In this document: piece by piece, positions 56,574-64,000 of the stretch | How the letters are laid out: each line of letters opens with the position of its first letter | Position numbering within the stretch: the first letter of the stretch is position 1 | Assembly: GCF_023278565.1 (NCBI RefSeq) | Contig: NC_064681.1 | Coordinates: 1,054,001-1,118,000, forward strand | From: Colletotrichum lupini | Lineage: Eukaryota > Ascomycota > Sordariomycetes > Glomerellales > Glomerellaceae | DNA length: 64,000 bases | Direction: 5' to 3' | The notes under the pieces: generated by a model | The model's database searches: none | What the model saw: the letters and a program-made list of their open reading frames with translations, nothing else | Told to the model about the DNA's origin: nothing | Translations under genes and position numbers: made by a program

Positions 56574-59538
56574 GCCGGTGCGCTTTGACGTCTCCTGTTA
56601 TAAACCCAGAGCGAACGACGATAGTGAAGGCGGCAGTCGGCAAAGTGAGACTTCAGTATCGACCAAAGCCGGGAAACCCAGGGTATAGGAGTGAGCCGAC
56701 AGGACTCGCCGTTTCGCGGTGCCTAGCACCCGCTGTATCCTTTCACGCTTCTAACCTTGGGCAAGAAATCGACCCATTAAAAGCATCTGCGGCCTTGCGG
56801 CTGTTCAAACTTGAGAAGGCGGAAGCGATCGGCGGCAAGATCAGCACAGTTTTTGCTGCTTCCGATTCAAAGCCTGAAAGGTCAAGCCCAGGACATGCAT
56901 TGGGTGATTGGATCACGGCCCATGAATGAATCAAGTGGGCATCCCAAGACCCTCTCAACCTCTGCCTCTGTTCCTTCTCTAGCGTTATGTACACTAAGAC
57001 GAAAGCCTCCGCTCCCTGTCTCTCCCAACGTGGGCCCCGCCAGTGGTAGCAGCGGGACGGAGTGAAAAGTCATAAACGCCCGACGATGCGGAGGTTTCAT
57101 CGGCTAGGACCGAAAGCCTGAAGGCGGAGGGGGTTGTATGGATACTTGGACCGTAGCAGAGACAATGCCGTCCATATGCTGCGACAAGTGGAGGAGAAAG
57201 CATGAGGGGTAAAAGAGACAACTGCTGAACGACACGTTTGGACGACGGTCGGTTTCTGTCGAGCAGGCTCCGGGTAGCCAGTGCGGAAGCGTTGAACCGA
57301 ATGTCTTTTATCTCTCCGTCCAGCGCGGGTCGGCTTTCAGGTGGCCCAGTCGGATCCTTTGCAATGGAGCTGCTGGGCTGGAGAAGGCTTTCGATCGCTG
57401 TTGGATGCCGCAAGTAGTTAAAGACAGGTGGCAAATGGTGACAGTCTGAATCAGCAGCCACTATTACATCCAGCTCGACAGGAGAATAGTCTTGTAGGAG
57501 AATAGTCTTACCTCCATGGCATACATGCGTGGAATTGCCACTTGCCCGCTCGCGCAGCCACAGGCTCTAAGCCATGGGTATCAGGATTGATAAGAGCGAC
57601 CTTCTTTCGTGTGTGTACGAGGGCTCATCCGACTGGATGTCACAGGCCTCGGTGTGGTTCTCGTCAGGCTTGGAAACCCGGTGATGATCGACATGAAAGA
57701 TCGACGGCAGCAGTTCCGTGCTAGCTGGATGATTTGGCTCCTGATGTAAGTCAAGATAGTGTAGGTTAAGCGGTGAAAATGGCCAACCTCAAATTTGCGG
57801 CTGAGCTCCTTGCGCAGCAGGAACCTCAGATCGCAGGGTATACAGGCTAAAAGGAGCTGCCATGTGAATGTTGTCACGGGGAGGCTCTCTAGCATCTGCC
57901 TCGTAGTTGTCATGCTGATGACGATACCACACGAATACTAAGGTACCTTGCTGCATGTGCGATCCAAAGATAGGTACGCACTCTACGTCGTAAGTCAATG
58001 CAGGTGAGAGGGAACTTTACCAAGGCACCTTGCGGAAAGACGGTGCCTGCTCGATCTTGGAGATGAGAACCGAAGAGCACGTTTGTCGAGATACCTACCA
58101 TGTGGACCCTCGAATTGATAATGCACTTACGCAGATGGAATATCTAGGTGCAGCCAAACAACAAGGTGGTTTTGTGATACAAATTGAACCATGTTGGTTA
58201 TGATACTGAGCCGACCGGACTCTAAAATTCCAAAGACGTTACTTATTCCACAATGCTCCGGACATCTGAGTACCTAAGGTACGGTCCCTTCCACCTTGCG
58301 CGGCTTTATCAAGGTACGTATTTCGTTTGCGGCACTCGGGTCCGACGGTTTTGGACCCCTCCAATACGGTCACCTCAACGGCCGAAGCAAGATAAGGTGC
58401 CCGGAGCAGTGGAACGGCCAACCTAACAGTCAACGGCCCTTATTAATAACCCAATGGAAGCTAGCAACAGAAGACCCTCGAAACCGTTTCCCCCTTGCCT
58501 CCCTCATTCCGTTTGGTCGGTCTCCGCATCTCGCACCATCCCACCAAAACCCACACACCATTTCGAATGGATACCTTCTGAGATGTGAGATACTCCGTAA
58601 ACCCAGCAAGACCCAGACGCCAACACCCTTCCACGCGCCTTCGTCGTTGATCCTTCGATGCCATCCATTGCTCTTGACCCTTTGCAGAAAGATCATCTCT
58701 TTTGTGCTCGAACATAGAGGACCCTGCAGTCTGCCCAACACGAGTACCAGCCTGTTTCTGAATGCAAGCCGAGCCCTGATGAATAAAAGCCTCCAAGGAG
58801 CGAAGCATTACTTTTACCTTCCACTCCAAAAATAGCGGCTGCCTTTAAATCCGTCAACACCCTTCCTTCCTCAACTACAACACTGCAACTACTACTCCGA
58901 CGAAACTTGGCCCCTTCTACACGAAACAACTCCAAGTCAGCAACAGCGACTGGTTTCCTACCACAGCCAGTGGGCAAAGGATACGCCAGAGGCACAAGTT
59001 CAAGCACATCGCAGCCATTCATTCCGCAATTACAACAGGGCCCCTGTCAGGTCGAAATCCATCACCTGCAACACGGAGGGAGGGGACGAAAGAGCGACTA
59101 CTGTCTCCCTCACCGCACACACATGCCCTTGCTCTTACATGATATCCACCTCCACACAGGCCTCACATATCCACCAAATTACCCGCTTTCTCTGGTCTGA
59201 TCCTGCGCCCGTCTGGCGACGTGCAGTTAAAGAGGGAGCCTTGGAAGCCCATACCCGCCAGCACAGGATTCCAACCTCATTCGGTTGGCTAAGAAAACGA
59301 ACGCACGCACATCTCATTCTAGACGAAGGACGAAGACGAGGACGCCGACACGCCGCGCCCGCATGAGCCTCAACCTCATCTAGTCAAGCTTCCATTTCCC
59401 TTCCCGCCTCTGCTTATAAACAGAGTCTGCGGCAAGCACCTTACACGACAAGGGGCACGGCACGGCACAGCACATGGCATGAACAATAATCGTCACAAGC
59501 ACCAGGAATCATCAGGAATCATCAAGGAGGAATCAACC
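55098..59538. other. gene-poor 4.4 kb stretch
   Basis: No gene could be supported. Minus-strand frames at 55600-56049 (149 codons), 55979-56272 and 56994-57461 (155 codons) look mildly protein-like but have no recognisable motif, no consistent splice partners and no family I know; they might be a decayed gene. A poly-G tract sits inside at 56451-56572. A 16-bp unit (GTAGGAGAATAGTCTT, first base differing) occurs twice in tandem at about 57479-57510. The final kilobase is leader-like for the next gene. Confidence 0.4.
56451..56572 (+). repeat. poly-G tract of 122 nt
   Basis: 28 uninterrupted G, then short G runs broken by single A, T and C bases, then 65 uninterrupted G (56508-56572). On the other strand it is poly-C. 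It could form stacked G-quadruplexes if real, but homopolymers this long are also a known artefact of two-colour sequencing and gap filling. Confidence 0.9.
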
Positions 59539-62515
59539 ATGGCGAGTCTGGGTCGGTCGTTCAAACCACCAGCGTACCTGCGGGCGCGATCCCGACCTGC
59601 AATGACTGGAAGAACCTTGTCCAACTCTTCAGATATTTCGGTCGTCTCGACAGGATCCCGTTCCGACGCCGATGACCTGCTCATGTCTGGGCTCAATACG
59701 CCAGCGTACGAAAAGCCAAAGTCAGGACAAGATGGGTTCAGGATGTCAACGGCCACCGAGTTGTGCTCTCCCAAAGGTATGTTTCAGCTCTCTGCTATAG
59801 GTCGGGCCACTATTCTATGCTCTTTTCAAGTTTATCAGTTTCCCACTTTTGATTTATCTCCAACTTCAGCTTTGAACCTTTCCCCCGCCTATTCCATGGG
59901 CTTTCAGTTCACTGTTGCAGGCTTGCCCCTAGGTGTCTCCTGTTTGTCTGCTCTTTGGTTGTCGCACTTGGGGCTGTGGGCTGTTCTGTCCCTGTGTTGT
60001 TAATTTCGGTTGATCAATCGGTCGCTGTTCTCTGTCATGCACTCCGGTACCTGCACCCAGCCGTCAATGCCCCCCCGTGGACCGCAACGTCGGCGCCGAC
60101 AAGGACGGACGTTGGCGCCCATTGCCCAATGCTTCAGTGAGCCGGTTTACTACTTTTGTCCCTAGACTTGTGACAGCGAGTCAGGAAGGCTAGTCGGCTA
60201 GGGTCAAATGACGACGGCGCAGTGCACCGTGGCACCGTGGCTCGCAGCTGGTCTTGGAGACTAGGTTGTCTTGGATTTCCTCACGACCTTTTGTCCCTGG
60301 AGTTACAATAACTGCCGAGATGAGAGGAAACCCCTCCGTTCATCGAATCAGAGGGACAGGACCGAGAGTACAGCCTACAGTCTGAGCCAGTCAAGAGGGA
60401 GGGCGGAGAAGAGGAGATATGGCCTCCCCGATGAGCAGGCGGGATGGACTCCGATGAGCAGTGAGTGGCCAATGCCCCTCACTAGTGACCTCAATTCAAC
60501 GCAACACCGAGTCGCCGACTTGCCGATGACCACCATTGGGTTAAGGTACTCTCCTGATGGCTGCGTGTGCGAGTGCTTGCGTACTGCGAGGATGAGGTCC
60601 TAGTAGTGCTTACGTTGGGTTCGTTTGCTCGCTCCAGCATGACCAGATACGGATCACCACTTCACACCAAAGCCCTGAGAACTATGGCATTGTGTGCAAA
60701 AAGGCCCAAGGCCTTCCATGCCTGACGTTCCCATAGCTTTGGGCTGTGCCACTGGAATCAGGTGGTGTCTTTGGGGCCATTAGGGAGTGGGGATGGCGCG
60801 CCACTACGTTGTCTTCTGGACGCACCAAACGCTATGTCGGTATCAGCATGAGGTCCCTCCACTGCGTTCGGTCTGGTCCGCGCCCTCTTGGAGACTGAGG
60901 AGCGGAACTGACGCGGTGAAGTAATGGGGATGCGATGCTTCCATCCAGGCTGAGGTGGTGGGGAGGGGCCGGAGGGGCTGGGACGCTGGGTTGCCGTTTG
61001 GGGACTGGTCTGCTAAGCGGCGGCCTTGGTTCACTCGGCCGGGACGGACCCTGCCCGCCAGATGGCAGAACATCGTCATCATTCACTCTCATTTCTGCTA
61101 TCGACGGGGTCACCCCCGGCCCTAAGCCCTTTTTCCTCACCTCTCCCAGAAAGTTCGTTCCCGTCTCGCATGGCCACCAGGGACCCTTACAGTTGCGTCA
61201 TGCACATAGTGTGTTTTCCTTTCTCTTACGCAGTCTTTTTTTTTTCTTTTCCTTTTTTGGCCCAAGACGCTTGATCGGAATTTTACACATCCATGTTCCT
61301 TGCTTAGGTTCTCAAGAGGAGGATACCTTCGAGACTAATCCGCCCTTTGGCTCTTTTTAATAGGCGAATCGTCCGCACCATGTCTTCTCGACCTATCTGC
61401 TCTTCAATCTGCACGATACAATCGAACTCGCTCAATTCCTCTTGACCTGTCTCCTACGACTAGTACTCTTCGAAAGATAAACTCGGCACCTGCCTGCACG
61501 CCCACACCTCCCGATCCTTTGTCAGCCCGTGGCGACCTCTCTGGGTGAGTTCTAGTTTTCTTTCCCGCCGCCACCTCAACGTCTTTCCCGAATAAGCCAA
61601 CCTTAACTCTCTACTCTTCCACTCAACTGTTTCTCAAAATCACTGCATTTTGGTGGTGAAACATACAGTGCCGTGTGCTAACACTGAAACCACAGTGGTT
61701 ACTTTTCGTTCCACGAAGATCCCAAGGGCTCTACCTCTGGCCCTCGCCCTCAACCTCAATCAACCAGAACCGAGGGTCGATTGCCTAGACACAAGGCCGC
61801 TTCTCTCACTGTCGACTCCTCTTTTCAAGCCGACCTCCGTGGCGCTTCCCGATCTGCAGCCATGGCGCCATCAATCCATCTCTCTCCTATGAGCACTGCC
61901 GACCCTTCAGGCTCATCCGGCGTCAACACACCCGTTACCTCGTATATCCCCAGTGGCGTTCACGATACATCCTTGCCAATGGGCAAGTACTACCCTTCGA
62001 ACTACGAGCGAAACAGCAGTCAAGATGGCCGCATAGGACCTTCTGGACCCCCGAGCCGTGTATCGTCAACACGATCAGAAGGTCACATCCCAACACGCGA
62101 GGCCTTCAGGTCATCCTCACGACAAGACTCCGAGGTCCGCCGCAAGCTACAACAATATCAACGAGACATGATCGCCCAGGCGAGACTGGCGGCGAGTGAA
62201 GTGCTTGGAAGTTCACCAAGTCAAGTCACCGCGGCGGTTCCTAGCTCCACTATTACCTTGAATGGGGTACCCTTGACGAGTTTACACCATATCGGAAGCA
62301 CCGGCGTCCACAAACCCATCTCACCGAGGCTTTTGCCACTAGGAAGCCCGGGGCCCGTGACGCCGATGGATCTAGAGGTAGGATTAGGGCAGAGTGGATA
62401 TCTCGATCGGGGTCGCAATGATGAGATTGCCCGCGTGTTACGGGCCGAGGAAGACCGGATCCGCCGTGAGGGAGCAACTTCGCCGGCGGTGGAAGCGGGT
62501 CCGCAAGTTTTCTAG
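59539..62515 (+). CDS. unnamed Ser/Pro-rich protein with a 1.6 kb intron
   Basis: Exons 59539-59776, 61364-61544 and 61696-62515, assembled here; 412 residues. The ATG at 59539 (ACCATGG context) is preferred over an in-frame ATG at 59479. The first splice joins TATELCSPK through a split Gly codon to ESSAPCLLDLSALQSARYN; the second joins PDPLSARGDLSG to GYFSFHEDPK. Both are GT-AG and in phase. Content is disordered: SDISVVSTGSRSDADDL, LDLSPTTSTLRKINSAP, LSPMSTADPSGSSGVNTPVT. A predicted helix lies at EVRRKLQQYQRDMIAQARLA (about residue 273), and another near the C-terminus (RNDEIARVLRAEEDRIRREG). No enzyme motif and no membrane segment. It resembles conserved but uncharacterised fungal proteins; function unknown. 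Confidence 0.78.
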
Positions 62516-63096
62516 AGTGGCAAAAAAATGATGCCAGTACTTGTCGGTCAAAGCCACGGTGGCGTGGTTCATCTGGGGCCACATTACCTCAGTATGAGGA
62601 CGACAGAAGGCAAGGGGAGAAAGATACGCAGCAAAAAGAAGAAAAAAACGACAAACGGAATGGAGTCGGCAAGATTAAGACGATCGTTCATGGTTATGAT
62701 ACCCTCTGGTTATTACAGCAAAGCTGAATTTTTTTTCTTATTTAGGATTGGGGGGAACAGTATAGTTTGGTTATGCCGGCGGAGGATGTATCTGAAGCCG
62801 AGCCAGCCATCTGTAATGCATGCATGGATTGCGGCGTTATCTCTACACTCGTTGCGGGATTAGATTCGTGCGGGCCATCGCATCGGTGTTATTCTTTCCT
62901 ACTCCGCACCTTTCGCCCTCGCTCAAGATGAGACAGAGAGGGCGGCGGATAGACTAGATGGGGAGGAAGGACAAAATGAACAAGGCACTACTTCCACCTT
63001 CACATTTGTTTAGTACTTCATGAATGCCCCTTGCCGATATGTTTGAACGATATCGTTCTCCCGGATATGTGAAGATTTCGAACTCATCATCGGGCA
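62516..63096. other. 3' intergenic between convergent genes
   Basis: About 580 bases with no gene, A-rich after the upstream stop (62620-62660). Confidence 0.5.
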
Positions 63097-64000
63097 TCAA
63101 GCAGCTTTACAGTAGTTGGCAGGGAAACTGCCCCGTACGCCACCTATCTCGCCTACCCACCAATCCTGATCTGTGTCTGTCTTTTTGATGATTTTGATCA
63201 TATCTCCCTCGTTGAAACTCAGATCTCCGTTGCTCCCTGCGAAGTCATATTGGGCGACGACAAATTCTTCCGGCGCTTTGAAGCGCTTGGCTGGGGGCGG
63301 CGGTGGTGGTTTCTTCTTCCCTGCCAGACTCCCCTGACCGGGGACGAGCCCCGACTGGTGACCAAAATATTCGGACTGGGTACGTGAGTATGATGGCGAC
63401 ACGTTGGGGGAACCCTGGGTCTTCCCAAGAGACGTGGCGGTAGTGAAGTCGGTTGGCAGTCCGAGCTGAGACCGCGAGACATTCGTGCTACTCGACTGCG
63501 GGCTAGGTTGAGGTGACGGCTCCCTCGCCATAGATGGACGGCTCCCTCCGTTGTTTGAGGGGATTCGCATGGTCCGAGGGGTCGGTGTTGCACCCTCGTT
63601 CATGCCAGAAGGCGTCCTACCCAAGCCGTTCCGTGACGATGTTGATGTCTTTCGGCCCTGGCCGTCGTCCCCTACCCTTACTGGTTGCCTCCAGTTCTTG
63701 CCATGTGCTATGCAACTGATAGCCTCCACCTCCTTCTGAATTGGTACAAAAGACGCTGCCCAGGTTGATATCACGCTGTCCATTGGGGGTGGGGGAGAGG
63801 GAAAGTCGTGATCTTCGCAGTAGTTGTGAAGTACAGTGTAATACAGCCCGAGAAGCCTGTTTTGGATCGTAACATGGGAGGCCAGAATATGAGGAATCAA
63901 AGTGAAGACGGCCTCAATGATCGGAGGCAGAGCTTCCCTGATGTGACCGTCGGCAACTTGGAACTCCTGCGACCATGGTTCGTCAATTTCAGAAACCCAG
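63097..64000 (-). CDS. BAR-SH3 protein, C-terminal part (Rvs167/Hob1-like)
   Basis: The frame is open from the right edge (first full codon at 63999) to the stop at 63097, giving 300 residues; the N-terminus is outside the window. Residues 1 to about 105 are the end of a BAR domain (EPWSQEFQVADGHIREALPP, LLGLYYTVLHNYCEDHDFPS, SVISTWAASFVPIQKEVEAI). About 130 disordered Ser/Pro residues follow, then a polyproline run (KKKPPPPPPAKRFKAP). A C-terminal SH3 domain closes the protein (EEFVVAQYDFAGSNGDLSFN, DWWVGEIGGVRGSFPANYC). Such proteins bend membrane at endocytic actin patches, pairing a curved BAR dimer with SH3-mediated recruitment of actin regulators. No intron in this part. Confidence 0.88.
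   Translation of the reverse strand, partial: WVSEIDEPWSQEFQVADGHIREALPPIIEAVFTLIPHILASHVTIQNRLLGLYYTVLHNYCEDHDFPSPPPPMDSVISTWAASFVPIQKEVEAISCIAHGKNWRQPVRVGDDGQGRKTSTSSRNGLGRTPSGMNEGATPTPRTMRIPSNNGGSRPSMAREPSPQPSPQSSSTNVSRSQLGLPTDFTTATSLGKTQGSPNVSPSYSRTQSEYFGHQSGLVPGQGSLAGKKKPPPPPPAKRFKAPEEFVVAQYDFAGSNGDLSFNEGDMIKIIKKTDTDQDWWVGEIGGVRGSFPANYCKAA

Noticed and set aside
56387..56929. 180-codon glycine-rich protein
   Set aside because: The glycines come from the poly-G tract; the frame is an artefact of the homopolymer.
57479..57510. Short tandem duplication as a CRISPR-like or regulatory array
   Set aside because: Only two copies of a 16-bp unit without spacers; simple local duplication.
58296..58835. 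179-codon frame upstream of the 59539 gene
   Set aside because: No motif, no splice signals needed or used, and leader-like composition.
60832..61360. Extra exons within the long intron
   Set aside because: Proline-rich frames on both strands lack in-phase junctions with the flanking exons.

Overview
The window is nuclear DNA of a filamentous ascomycete. Genes on both strands carry short GT-AG introns (mostly 55-110 nt), CT-rich leaders, and proteins typical of Pezizomycotina: the SSK1 response regulator, Sed5, an Ayg1-type hydrolase and mitoribosomal mS45. A 5.4 kb block of extremely AT-rich DNA with C-to-T/G-to-A decay is typical of repeat-induced point mutation (RIP). A Sordariomycete, perhaps Glomerellales, fits best, but that placement is inference from gene content and style.

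Layout. 1-13 kb: the 3' end of an unknown gene, a small Gly/Pro/Arg-rich protein, and one giant gene (minus, 12966-3190) assembled here from three exons and encoding about 3,099 residues of mostly disordered Q/P/S-rich protein. 15-17 kb: the seven-exon Golgi t-SNARE SED5. 18-26 kb: a carbohydrate/secondary-metabolism neighbourhood with an aldo/keto reductase (glycerol dehydrogenase type), a zinc sorbitol/xylitol-type dehydrogenase, a KduD-like SDR and an Ayg1-like alpha/beta hydrolase. 27.6-28.2 kb: GNA1 (UDP-GlcNAc synthesis). 30.5-36.0 kb: a RIP-degraded DNA transposon whose inverted termini I could align. 37-44 kb: a large class 3 lipase, a GH43 glycosidase without a signal peptide, a SINE-like element with Pol III boxes, and a CCDC97-like protein. 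46-55 kb: SSK1, mS45, a Siw14/Y_phosphatase3-type phosphatase and a small four-span membrane protein. 55-59 kb: a gene-poor stretch holding a 122-nt poly-G tract. 59.5-62.5 kb: an unnamed 412-residue serine-rich protein split by a 1.6 kb intron. 63.1-64.0 kb: the C-terminal part of a BAR-SH3 protein running off the window.

How the genes relate. Most are independent housekeeping or signalling genes. The one plausible functional grouping is 18-24 kb, where three NAD(P)-dependent sugar/polyol/sugar-acid oxidoreductases sit side by side. GH43 and GNA1 nearby also handle sugars, but nothing in the sequence proves co-regulation. The most distinctive observations are the TIR-bounded RIP element, a recurrent basic-Ser-aromatic motif along the giant disordered protein, the oversized intron at 59.8-61.4 kb, and the poly-G tract, which may be an assembly artefact. 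I found no CRISPR, no intact tRNA or rRNA gene and no convincing new multi-gene system.
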